Positions 1-9,126 of a DNA stretch of 64,000 nucleotides are shown piece after piece. The translations under genes and the position numbers were made by a program. The stretch covers positions 1,831,001-1,895,000 of the forward strand of contig NZ_CP137157.1 of the NCBI RefSeq assembly GCF_040581405.1, read 5' to 3'. This DNA comes from Komagataeibacter sucrofermentans DSM 15973 (GTDB lineage: Bacteria > Pseudomonadota > Alphaproteobacteria > Acetobacterales > Acetobacteraceae). The notes under the pieces are model-generated. The model was not told the origin of the DNA. It worked only from the letters and a program-made list of their open reading frames with translations, and searched no databases. The first letter of the stretch is position 1; each line of letters opens with the position of its first letter.

Positions 1-979
1 CGGCAAAATGATTGTCACCCGGTTTGCCGACAAGGTTCCTGAGGACTTTATGGATGGCGGTCCGGTTGAGGAAGCCGGTCAGCGGGTCATAGTTTGCCAG
101 CTGGGAAATATGATGGCGTGCTTCATACTGCTCGATCAGGACACTGCAGAACGGCACGCAGCCCGCCACGATTTTCTGTGGCCACTCACTGACCGTGCTG
201 GTGTTGCGTGAAAAGAGCGCGAATATGCCCGATATCTTGCCATTGCACGCCTTGATCGCGGAGGCCCAGCAATTCTGCAGCCCCAGCGAAACCCCCAGCG
301 ACCTGTAGCTTTCCCAGACAACGGTGGCGGCCTCGTCAAGGTCATTGGACAGGGCCATGATGTCAGCATCGGAGAGCGTGACATTTTCAAGTGCCGCGGC
401 ATAGCGCCGTGGCAGGCCGGGGCCTGACAGGACATGAAGCCGGTGGTCTTCATCAATCAGGACAAGGATGGCGACCGTATTGGGGATGAAATTCTCCACC
501 TCCCGGCACACGAGATCAGCCACGTCCTGGATCTGCATATCGGTTGAAAGGGACTGGAAGACCGTATTCTGCAGGTCCAGCAGTTTCTTGCGATGGTTTT
601 CTTCCGTTACCGCCTTGATGGATGCAAGATAGTATTTCCTGCCTTTCGGGCCGACCTTGCTTGAAGAGAGCATCAGCTCCCCGGTGATGTAGTCACCGTG
701 CCTGTTCTCGAAGATGATTTCACGCGTTGTACCGACAATGGCGTCAATATCCGTCGCGCCATGACTGGCAAAATCTGGGAACAGCATCCGCATGTTCTGG
801 CCACGCACTTCATCCTGCGTATGACCCCAGAGTTTTTCCGCCCCTTTATTGAAAAAAATGACGTCATTGCGGTCGTCAATCACGACGATTGCCTCGGTCG
901 CGTCGTGCAGCAGGCTCAGGGCGGCATCACCCGACAATGCCGACTTTGGGGAGGACGAGGTAAGGAGCAACTTGTTCAT
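1..979 (-). CDS. PAS-GAF-GGDEF c-di-GMP signalling protein (partial)
   Basis: Only the first 326 residues are inside the window; the gene continues past its left edge. Residues about 20-125 look like a PAS sensor (IVVIDDRNDVIFFNKGAEKLWG), about 135-285 like a GAF domain, and the GGDEF domain begins at about 298 (DPLTGFLNR). The GGDEF signature itself and any EAL domain lie outside, so activity cannot be read. The PAS core resembles that of the K. xylinus diguanylate cyclase/phosphodiesterase (Dgc/PdeA) proteins that tune cellulose synthesis through c-di-GMP, which are PAS-GGDEF-EAL proteins; that match is recalled, not computed. Only one ATG fits the start; no strong ribosome site precedes it. 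It follows the MHYT-GGDEF-EAL gene by about 80 bp on the same strand and may share its transcript. Confidence 0.85.
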   Translation of the reverse strand, partial: MNKLLLTSSSPKSALSGDAALSLLHDATEAIVVIDDRNDVIFFNKGAEKLWGHTQDEVRGQNMRMLFPDFASHGATDIDAIVGTTREIIFENRHGDYITGELMLSSSKVGPKGRKYYLASIKAVTEENHRKKLLDLQNTVFQSLSTDMQIQDVADLVCREVENFIPNTVAILVLIDEDHRLHVLSGPGLPRRYAAALENVTLSDADIMALSNDLDEAATVVWESYRSLGVSLGLQNCWASAIKACNGKISGIFALFSRNTSTVSEWPQKIVAGCVPFCSVLIEQYEARHHISQLANYDPLTGFLNRTAIHKVLRNLVGKPGDNHFA

Positions 980-1060
980 GATGATAGGCCACAGTTCACA
1001 ATTGGATAGGCAGGATGCCTGCCTGCATGAAATGGAAAAGGCATGTGGAGCGCTCTGGCA

Positions 1061-3070
1061 TCAGGCCGTTTGCAGCCCCAGCGTTTCCGCGCAGGCGGGG
1101 CGACCGATCAGGAACCCCTGCCCCGCCACGCAGCCCTCGCCACGGAGCACTTCAAGCTGCCGGGGCGTTTCGATCCCTTCCGCCAGCACGGAGATGTTCA
1201 TGGTGCGGCCAAGCGCAAGGACCGAACGGACAATGGCAGCGGCATCGGAATTGGTTTCGATCCCCTGCATGAAACTGCCATCGAGCTTGATCCGATCAAA
1301 CGGGAAGGTGCGCAGTGTATCAATGGACGAATAACCCGTGCCGAAATCATCCAGCGCTATTGAAACGCCGAGTTCCTTGATCCGGCGTATGATTTCCAGA
1401 GCACGCTGCTTGTCATCAATGATTGAAGTTTCCGTTAATTCCAGTTCAAGCCGGTCGGGAGAGAGGCCCGTGTTCTCCAGCGTTTCCTTGACCAGTCGAT
1501 AAAGATCAGGATGAAAGAACTGCACGGGAGACAGGTTGACCGCCAGCTTGCACGAAGCATTCCACTTGGCCGCCTGTGCGCATGCGGTCTGCAGAACCCA
1601 TTCACCAAGCGGGATGATGAGGCCGTTTTCCTCGGCGACAGGAATGAACTGGGCGGGGGGCACCTCGCCCCGTTCGGGGCTGGTCCAGCGCAGCAGGGCC
1701 TCGTAGCCAAAGATCTCGCCCGTCGCAATGGCGGTCTGCACCTGGTAGTGCAGGCTCAGTTCGCCTTTTTCCATTGCCGTTTTCAGGTCCGCCGCAAGCG
1801 CGCGCGCCTCGCGTACCATTTCATCCATGGCAGGCTCGTAATAGGCCACGGTGCGCAACGGGTCCGCCTTGGCGCGATACATGGCAAGGTCGGCACGCGT
1901 TACGAGCGTTTCCTTGTCGGTTGCATCTTTGGGGAACAGGGCCAGGCCGACGCTTCCGCCGGTTGTCACTTCGTAGTCCTCGATCGGGATGGGCAGGTTG
2001 ATGGCTTCCTCGATGCGGGCGACAAAGGCATTCAGTTCATCAGGGTCGCTCGTCAGGTGGACTGCCGCGAATTCATCCCCGCCCAGACGGGCCACGAACT
2101 CGCCTTCTCCCAGCATCTCGCTAAAACGGTTGGCAATGGTGATCAGAACGACATCGCCTGCGGCATGCCCGCGCACATCGTTGATTTCCTTGAATTTGTT
2201 AAGGTCAATGCCAATCAGCGCGAACTGCGTACCCTTCGCTTTCGCCTCCTCGATCACCTGATCGAGATGATCATTGAAGCTGACGCGGTTGGGGAGCGCT
2301 GTCAGGGCATCATGCAGTGCCATCTGCCGCATGCGCTCATAAGATTCCGCGCGCGTTGCATCATCAATCGAAAAACTGTTGCCGCCCGTGGCCACAAGCA
2401 GGAGGGTGGTAATGGCCAGCGCAACGCCAAGCACGACAGGGGCATTGCCAGTCGCCATGAGGTCGGCGGACATCATGTGCGTGCGCATGGCGGACACACC
2501 GATAAAATGCAGCCCCGCGATAGCCGCGACGAACAGGATCGTGGCCAGAAGTTCACAATGCCGGTTCCCGCTACGCAGCAGGCACTGCAGGGACAACGTG
2601 CCAAAAACGATGCCCAGCAACAGGGACAATGCGATTGTCGGCATGCTCCATGCCATATGGCCGCCAAATTCAACGGCATACATGCCGGAATAATGCATTC
2701 CGGCAATAGCCAGGCCAAGCACGGCACCGCCAAGCGCTGGCCCCATCCGGCTTTTGCTGGTGGTGGCGATAATGGTCGCGGCCAGCACACCGACAGCTGC
2801 AATGACAAACGAAAATAGCGTAAGCGGAATACTCAACAGGCCCGCCACACCTGGCATGTATGCCAGCAGCGCCAGAAAGTGGGTGCACCATATGGTCGTG
2901 GCGCCCGCAGCCGCACATTGCAGATACCATGAATGATTCTGCCGCCCTGGGGTGGCGGCAATACGCGCCATGATGCGGACCGTAATCCATGAACCCGCGA
3001 TACACACAATGAGGGCGGAAATAAGGAGGGGCATGTTGGAATCCATTATCGTTTTTAACAATTGCAACAC
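1061..3070 (-). CDS. MHYT-GGDEF-EAL membrane c-di-GMP enzyme
   Basis: A 669-residue protein. Residues 1-230 form a multi-pass MHYT sensor module with the repeated motif visible as CTHFLALLA (62-70), AGMHYSGMYAV (122-132) and AGLHFIGVSAM (185-195); such modules are proposed to bind copper and sense gas or redox state. A GGDEF domain follows with intact GGDEF at 330-334, then an EAL domain with EAL at 457-459, ELTET at 544-548, DDFGTGY at 574-580 and EGIET at 631-635. Both catalytic cores therefore look intact, so it could make or break c-di-GMP. The RxxD inhibitory site usually found five residues before GGDEF is absent (GEGE there). The longest frame opens with GTG; an ATG eight codons in (3046) is an alternative start. 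Confidence 0.93.
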   Translation of the reverse strand: MLQLLKTIMDSNMPLLISALIVCIAGSWITVRIMARIAATPGRQNHSWYLQCAAAGATTIWCTHFLALLAYMPGVAGLLSIPLTLFSFVIAAVGVLAATIIATTSKSRMGPALGGAVLGLAIAGMHYSGMYAVEFGGHMAWSMPTIALSLLLGIVFGTLSLQCLLRSGNRHCELLATILFVAAIAGLHFIGVSAMRTHMMSADLMATGNAPVVLGVALAITTLLLVATGGNSFSIDDATRAESYERMRQMALHDALTALPNRVSFNDHLDQVIEEAKAKGTQFALIGIDLNKFKEINDVRGHAAGDVVLITIANRFSEMLGEGEFVARLGGDEFAAVHLTSDPDELNAFVARIEEAINLPIPIEDYEVTTGGSVGLALFPKDATDKETLVTRADLAMYRAKADPLRTVAYYEPAMDEMVREARALAADLKTAMEKGELSLHYQVQTAIATGEIFGYEALLRWTSPERGEVPPAQFIPVAEENGLIIPLGEWVLQTACAQAAKWNASCKLAVNLSPVQFFHPDLYRLVKETLENTGLSPDRLELELTETSIIDDKQRALEIIRRIKELGVSIALDDFGTGYSSIDTLRTFPFDRIKLDGSFMQGIETNSDAAAIVRSVLALGRTMNISVLAEGIETPRQLEVLRGEGCVAGQGFLIGRPACAETLGLQTA

Positions 3071-4009
3071 GGCATTATTCCATCGGGAAGCACATGGTTA
3101 AGTATAGATACCGCCCGCGTGGTGACATAAAATCTCATCACACCAGATGGCATTTATTCATATAGCTGATATATTATTATTTATTTATATTAGTCTATAT
3201 TTCAGAACTGCTCTTTTTCATGATCTATATCATATATCCGTGATATAAATAATTTGTTGTACGCGATCTACCGTTTTTCGATCGCCGATCTAAACCTCTT
3301 CATACAAATCAACAAAAAGTGATGTATTATTTATTCTATATGGTATAATTGGTTTATTTAATTTCAATATCGTATCTTTTTAGCATTTTTGTGCTGTTAC
3401 ATAACAAAACAATCATCCATATTCCCTTGGTTTTCCGGTATATTTTCTTCCTGTCGGTTACTCTTCCCGCTCGGGGTTGGCAGCGACCTGCTCCAAAACA
3501 GACGGTGCTTATCAACATTTTTTTTAATATACTTTTCTGGGTAGCTGGCTTGTATACCCTCTGGGCCCATACCGATTCACGACATTGCTGCACGGTATGA
3601 CCTGTCAGATTCGACCCATCTGGATAAAGCAGGCAGCCCCGGCCCTGCACACTGGGCGGAATGACTGCGACCACCATTGACATCAGGCGAACAGACACCT
3701 GATCCGGTTGCGGCCACAATCCCGCTTACCGATAGCTTACCCTGTTCCTTCCGGCAGATCCGTCAGGGCAAACCGGAAAATCAGAACCACCCTGCGAAAA
3801 GCAACATCATATTAAAAACACATGCCCAAATCACCAAAACGGACGACGTGTTACAGTCAGATACAACCGACATGCTTATACATACATGGTTACGATTTAT
3901 ATCGTTTCAAGTATCTTCTTCCGTCTACAAAAACGCACCCTAATCCCAGGCCTGATGATCCATGGTGGAAACTGCGGCATTACAATAACAGCCACGGTTG
4001 CCCCCTTCC
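3071..4009. other. Long AT-rich intergenic region
   Basis: About 940 bp between two minus-strand genes. The stretch from roughly 3110 to 3450 is strikingly AT-rich compared with the coding DNA and probably holds the promoter of the MHYT-GGDEF-EAL gene. Open frames here (for example 3354-3719 minus and 3677-3943 plus) have no recognisable motifs, poor composition and no ribosome site, so I do not call genes. I see no tRNA, IS end or clear terminator. Confidence 0.5.
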
Positions 4010-5536
4010 CTATTCGCTCTCCGTCTTATTTTGCCAAGCGGCCTGACACACCGTTAACCCAACAACCAGCAGGAATGCGAGGAACATGAAGCTGCTGCTC
4101 ACGCTCAGGCTGGCGCTGATCGCGCCTTTGTAAGCCTGCATTACGTCAGCCTGCCTGGCGGGAGAAAGCGTCTGGATCGCAGCCATGCCTTTTTGCAGGA
4201 ATTCGGGCACGTCAATCTTCTCGGGCAACACCCCAAGCCGGTTCTGCAAGGTCAGCGCCATCACGCCGCCCGAAAGGGCCACGCCAAGCGAGCCGCCAAG
4301 CGAGCGGATGAAGGACATCATGGCCGTGGCGATACCGAGTGACCTCGTTGGCACGGCGTTCTGGATCATGACCGTCGCGTTGGGCATGCCAATGCCCATG
4401 CCCACGCCGAGACAGCCCAGGCTGAGCAGGAAGAACACAGCAGGCGCGCCATGATGGGCACAGGCCGCGATCAAAGTAAGGGCCGTGAATTCAATGCCAA
4501 CGCCGATGGAAAGCAGAAGCCCATAGCGTTGCGTTCTGGACGAAACATACCCGCCCAGCACCGAACTGATCATCATCGTGCCCACCTGCGGCAACATCAT
4601 CAGGCCCGATGTTGCTGGCGTCTCACCAAGAACAAGCTGATAATAAAGAGGCAGGAAGATCATCGAACCCAGCATGGCGAAAGACATAATCCCGGTCGCG
4701 GCGACGCATATGGAAAAAGTGGGGATACGCAGCAGATCCAGACTGATGAGCGGCTCCGGCGCCCGTCGTTCCTGCCAGATGAACGCAACGAACAGAAGCA
4801 TCGTGCCGCCAAAAAGGAGAAATGTAAGCGGCGATGTCCATGCCAGGGTGGTGCCGAGGGCATTGAACAGCAGCAGGAAGCCCGCCGTGGCAATGCTCAG
4901 GAGGGCCGCGCCGGGATAGTCGATGCGCGGCCTTGCTTCGGCCCGGCCAGCAGGCAGGCTCAGCATGATCAGCCCGAACGCGAGAAACCCGATTGGCAGA
5001 TTGACAAGAAAGACCCATCGCCAGGACAGCGAGCCTGTCAGTACGCCGCCCAGAAATGGCCCCGCCACACTGCTGACCGCAAACGCTCCGGTAAACAGCC
5101 CCTGATAGCGGCCCCGTTGCCGGGGCGATACCATATCGCCAATCACCGTCTGCGACAGCGTCATCAGCCCACCTGCCCCCACGCCCTGAAGGCCGCGGAA
5201 CAGGATTAGCTGCCACATATCCTGCGCAATTCCACACAGGAGCGAGGCACCGAGAAATGAACCGATACTGAACGCCATCAATGGCCGCCTGCCAAACATG
5301 TCGGACAGTTTGCCATAGAGCGGTGTGGCGATTGTTGAGGTCAGCATGAACGCTGTCACGACCCAGGACATATGAGCAAGGCCACCAAGGTCGCTGACAA
5401 TCGTGGGCAACGCGGTCGAGACTATGCTCTGGTCGAGCGCGCCCATGATCATGGTCAGGATAAGGCCGATGAAAACAAGCCGGCGTGTCGAAGGGCTATA
5501 AGCAGATGCCGTCTCTGGCACGGAAGATGACTGCAC
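4010..5536 (-). CDS. DHA2-family MFS drug efflux transporter (EmrB/QacA type)
   Basis: A protein of about 508 residues with the length and helix pattern of 14-TM proton-driven multidrug exporters. The first helix ends in the DHA2 motif LDQSIVSTALPTI, followed by the loop motif GKLSDMFGRRP and LFRGLQGVGAGGL. The frame opens upstream at a TTG (5557), but a GTG at 5536 is preceded by AGGA with seven bases of spacing and is the better start. There is no adjacent membrane-fusion protein or TetR/MarR regulator, so substrate and control are unknown. Inner membrane export of toxic compounds is the family role. Confidence 0.9.
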   Translation of the reverse strand: MQSSSVPETASAYSPSTRRLVFIGLILTMIMGALDQSIVSTALPTIVSDLGGLAHMSWVVTAFMLTSTIATPLYGKLSDMFGRRPLMAFSIGSFLGASLLCGIAQDMWQLILFRGLQGVGAGGLMTLSQTVIGDMVSPRQRGRYQGLFTGAFAVSSVAGPFLGGVLTGSLSWRWVFLVNLPIGFLAFGLIMLSLPAGRAEARPRIDYPGAALLSIATAGFLLLFNALGTTLAWTSPLTFLLFGGTMLLFVAFIWQERRAPEPLISLDLLRIPTFSICVAATGIMSFAMLGSMIFLPLYYQLVLGETPATSGLMMLPQVGTMMISSVLGGYVSSRTQRYGLLLSIGVGIEFTALTLIAACAHHGAPAVFFLLSLGCLGVGMGIGMPNATVMIQNAVPTRSLGIATAMMSFIRSLGGSLGVALSGGVMALTLQNRLGVLPEKIDVPEFLQKGMAAIQTLSPARQADVMQAYKGAISASLSVSSSFMFLAFLLVVGLTVCQAAWQNKTESE

Positions 5537-6377
5537 GAAAAAATCCTGTAATGACAAAAAATAGGCCGCATGCCGATTATGACGAACGCATGCGCTCCCG
5601 GTTGCTTCAGTTATCGTAGCACAGCAGGTTTAGCGCGATTCAAAATCTGGCTTGAAGGGGCATATCCCGATCAGCACTTGTGGCAGGCCGTTCAAGGCAC
5701 CGGACAATGCGTAGATGCCGCGGGCAGAATGCTGCATGGCAGGGCATGTAAAACCTTTCCGCCTTTTGGGAGGATTCCTGATCATGGTAGTTAACCTGAC
5801 AATGCTGTCGACAGCCGTGATGCAGTGATCTTATACTGATGAATATCATAGAATATATTGTATTTTTATTTATTAAAATCACAAAAAAAATCAAGTAGAA
5901 GAAAAAATGGCAATAATTGGTGGCATGTATTATATTAATATAAATCGGGCAAACTTACTTACAGTATATTAGGTAAATACAAAAATATTCATGGATGATA
6001 AGAGTTTTCTCCGGATTTTATACGGCTCATTGCGTACCGCCCCGAAAGAAAAGGGAATTGGCACAATGACGGGCGGCAGCCCCGTTACATCTGGCATGAT
6101 GGACAGCATGAAGCGGTTCATCAATGAAAGCAGCCTCTCAGCCAAAACCTATGCCGCAGTCATTCAAAGTCAGCAGCGTGTAGCGACGGAATACCGTGAT
6201 AATCGTGCCTTCCACGACGGGCAGCGATGCGACACGCATCTTTCAAACCAACCCGGCAAGGCCCGTAAAGCAACCTTAATACCATTCGCAATTTTATAAG
6301 AAGCGATAATTCCTAATTTAGGCTGCCAGAAATCCAAGGGGGATGATCCCTACAAGCCTTGAAGCCTGCCCTCACAC
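5537..6377. other. Intergenic region without a confident gene
   Basis: About 840 bp, AT-rich from 5820 to 5990. A frame at 5991-6299 (plus, 102 codons) has an ATG after AT-rich DNA but no ribosome site and no recognisable domain; I regard it as unproven. The left part presumably carries the promoter of the DHA2 transporter gene. Confidence 0.4.
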
Positions 6378-7121
6378 TTAATTCTCAATAATGCCTGTAC
6401 AGGCTTTCATAAGTTCAAACCCGTTCTGCACGGCGGCCCCATATGTTGTGTTGTCATAGATCGTCCAGACCTCAGTGCCGCGCGCGGCAAGGGCTGCAAC
6501 GACTTTTGCATGGGCCTCAACGGCTTCCTGCGTATAACGTGACTTATAGATGTCCGGCGAGCCATGTAGCCGGAAATAGACAAGCCCACCCCAGCCACCC
6601 GGTTGTGCCGCAGGGGCCGACCGGCCCGGATCGGCCGCGACGCGTGATATCTGCAGCCCTGCCAGCATATTGTCTATCGTTGGCAGGAACCAGCTTGCAT
6701 GTCTGGGCTCCACAACAATGGCCCCGGCCAACCTGACCCGCAGATCCTGAAAGAAACGCACGGCAACATCACCGGGATAAGCGAAACTGGGAGGAAACTG
6801 AACCAGCACAGGGCCGCGCTTTTCGCCAAGGCCATCCGTTTCCTCGGCAAAGCGGTCGATCAGCGCCTGACAGTCGTCCAGACGATGTTCATGCGTGATG
6901 GTTCGGGGCAGTTTTACGGAGAAGCGGAACGCAGGCGGCACGCTTGCCGCCCAGCGCGCGTAAGTCGTGCGCCGATGGGGGCGATAAAAACTGGAGTTGA
7001 TCTCGACAGTCGAAAAATAGGCGGCATACCGCTCAAGTTGCGTACCGGTAACAGGCAACTTCAATACTTTAGCCATCGCGGAAAAGGTCGACCAGCCCGC
7101 GATACCGACACGAATGGACAT
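6378..7121 (-). CDS. DUF72 family protein (YecE-like)
   Basis: A 247-residue protein with the DUF72 pattern: IRVGIAGWS at the N-terminus, VEINSSFYRPH around residues 40-50, FRFSVKLPRTITHE around 70, GPVLVQFPPSF around 105 and VEPRHASWF around 140. DUF72 proteins adopt a TIM-barrel fold and have no settled biochemical role. The ATG is preceded by an AAGGAAGGGG stretch, which supports this start. The gene stands alone between non-coding regions. Its length is typical of the family. Confidence 0.92.
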   Translation of the reverse strand: MSIRVGIAGWSTFSAMAKVLKLPVTGTQLERYAAYFSTVEINSSFYRPHRRTTYARWAASVPPAFRFSVKLPRTITHEHRLDDCQALIDRFAEETDGLGEKRGPVLVQFPPSFAYPGDVAVRFFQDLRVRLAGAIVVEPRHASWFLPTIDNMLAGLQISRVAADPGRSAPAAQPGGWGGLVYFRLHGSPDIYKSRYTQEAVEAHAKVVAALAARGTEVWTIYDNTTYGAAVQNGFELMKACTGIIEN

Positions 7122-7690
7122 GACCCCTTCCTTCCCGACAAAGCCAATAACGGGTTACTACAACCCGGTTTACGGCACTACCCGATGCATATCAGCACAT
7201 TGAGGATGTTATGCACCCTACGGACGTATTGCGGCATTTCTAAGCATGACCCCTACGGGCATTACGTTTTCAGCATATGGCAAGCCTGTTTTAACGGCGT
7301 GCCCTGAGGAACATTTCGTATGTCGTCGTCGGCTGCCCCGGTTCTTTCCGGCTATTGTGGGCATGGAACGGATCTACATGACTTCGGACTGTGTAAAGCA
7401 GCTTATAACGCTTTTGATATGATGGCCTGTTGACCTTCGGCCATCTCGCTAAAACACAAGATATCCAGTTCCGTTTTTTCGATCCTGAAATCAACCTGAC
7501 AGAAACACGCGTGTCACAGCAGGCGACGCGCACCTTTCATCATGTCCTGACAGACACGCGCGGCAGGGGAAGAAGGCAACAGGCCAATCAATGGACCTGT
7601 AATGGTTTTATGCCGGCCTGTTGCCGCATTGCACCCGTTTGGGCCCGAACGCGACAGACCGGCACAAATCCGTTACAGGTCCATTACGGA
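7122..7690. other. Intergenic region without a confident gene
   Basis: About 570 bp between the DUF72 and MscS genes. An 80-codon minus-strand frame at 7291-7533 is basic and rich in Cys/Arg near its start; it has no motif I can name. It may be chance or a remnant of a mobile gene. No RNA gene or hairpin terminator was recognised. Confidence 0.35.
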
Positions 7691-8503
7691 TCACGCAGCG
7701 CTACGCGACGTGACCCCAAGACGGTATCCTTCCTTCTGAAGCACCTTGATCGAGGCTTCGGAATATTTTGCGACCAGACCCGACACGTCACCCGGCGCAC
7801 ACCAGAACCCAAGCGTGACCTGAATATTGGCAGGCTTGGGCAGGAAGGAAACAGAAGGCGCAGGATTCTTGAGCACCTGCGCGTCATTCTCCGTCAGGCC
7901 GAGCAGCAGTGCCCGTGCCTTGTCCAGATCATCATTGTAATCAATCAGCAGACTGACCGCGCCCGCAAGCCGGTCCGACTCTGAACGGTTGACCACGATA
8001 TTGTTTGATAATGTCCCGTTGGGAACATAAATAATCTCGTGATTGGCATCCAGCAGCACGGTACGGAACATCTCGATTGATGTAACCGTTCCTGAACTGC
8101 CACCTGCCGTAATTGAATCCCCGACCTTGAAGGGGCGGAACAGCAGGATCAGCACGCCACCGGCAAAGTTGGCGAGGCTGCCCTGCAGCGCCATGCCAAC
8201 CGCCAGCCCCGCAGCGCCCAGAACGGCCACGAACGATGTTGTGGCGATACCGACCATGGATGCCACGCTGATCAGCAGCAGGGCCTTCAGAAACAGCCCG
8301 ACCACGCTCAGCAGGAATCCACGCAATGTCGGCTCTATATGACTGGCCTCCATCATCCGGCCCATGGCCCGCGTTACGGCGTTGACAAGCTTCCAGCCTA
8401 CAAAAAGAACGATCAGAGCCAGAAAAAACTGACTTGCATATTCCAGTATAAGAGGAAGCAATCCGTCCAACTGCTCTAAAATTGAATGAATCTGCTTTTC
8501 CAT
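7691..8503 (-). CDS. MscS family small-conductance mechanosensitive channel
   Basis: A 270-residue protein close in size to E. coli MscS (286). Three N-terminal transmembrane helices are followed by the pore-lining helix and the family signature: AAGLAVGMALQGSLANFAGG, then FRPFKVGDSI and GTVTSIEMFRT, then the beta-domain motif VPNGTLSNNIVVN. It should form a heptameric inner-membrane valve that opens under membrane tension and releases solutes on osmotic downshock. The start ATG has GGAT just upstream. No partner genes are adjacent. Confidence 0.93.
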   Translation of the reverse strand: MEKQIHSILEQLDGLLPLILEYASQFFLALIVLFVGWKLVNAVTRAMGRMMEASHIEPTLRGFLLSVVGLFLKALLLISVASMVGIATTSFVAVLGAAGLAVGMALQGSLANFAGGVLILLFRPFKVGDSITAGGSSGTVTSIEMFRTVLLDANHEIIYVPNGTLSNNIVVNRSESDRLAGAVSLLIDYNDDLDKARALLLGLTENDAQVLKNPAPSVSFLPKPANIQVTLGFWCAPGDVSGLVAKYSEASIKVLQKEGYRLGVTSRSAA

Positions 8504-9126
8504 AACTATCCTTGGTCTATCTTTCCCGAGGGCACGGTAGCGACATACGCCCTCCAGGTTCTGTCAATATTGTACATTGTTTTATACATGGCCGTCACCA
8601 CCATGGCCTTACAAGATAATTTCAGCCGCGCCGTGCTCCTCCAGCACACGGCCATCCTGCCCGTCTTCTCCATTTAAATGAATGGACTTGGGAAAAGGTT
8701 CATCCCAATGGGCTAAATCTCGGTCATGGCCTCTTTCAAAAGGCTGAAAAGACATGAAAAATACATGCAATGACATCAAGAAACACGTCCGATCATCGTG
8801 ACCCAGAAATGCCCTACGGATAAATAGACAACCCGCGGCAGGGTTTCATGACCCGACCACCATGACCGGCACGGCGCCCGCCCGATATTGAATATGATTA
8901 ACAGATAGGATGGGACCGCCAGCCCCACAAAGAGCCCCGCCCCCCTATGGCGGGCGCGATCTGGACAAAGGTCTGCGGCATGTCCAGCACATATCCCCCC
9001 ATCATTGCCGTAAGAGAACCTGGCCTGGTCAAGCGGAATACCCGGGCTCTGGGCAATAGCCCCTTCTCTCTTTACCTATGGCAAAACCGCTCTGCCGACC
9101 CGGAAGCCAAGAGATGACGCACGCCA
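8504..9126. other. Intergenic region with a possible decayed gene
   Basis: About 620 bp. On the minus strand between about 9010 and 8880 a membrane-like peptide can be read in two frames: MMGGYVLDMPQTFVQIAPAIG, then after a one-base shift LFVGLAVPSYLLIIFNIG. That is what a frameshifted remnant of an integral membrane protein would look like, but I cannot name the family. The rest shows no gene. The region just upstream of 8503 should hold the mscS promoter. Confidence 0.3.

Noticed and set aside
1511..2818. 435-codon plus-strand frame
   Set aside because: Antisense to the MHYT-GGDEF-EAL gene, whose motifs are clear; the plus frame has low-complexity composition and no family match.
5991..6299. 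102-codon plus-strand frame
   Set aside because: No ribosome site, no domain and atypical composition for this genome; listed only as part of a gene-free region.
7291..7533. 80-codon minus-strand frame
   Set aside because: Basic peptide without a recognisable motif; could be a mobile-element remnant, but nothing supports it.
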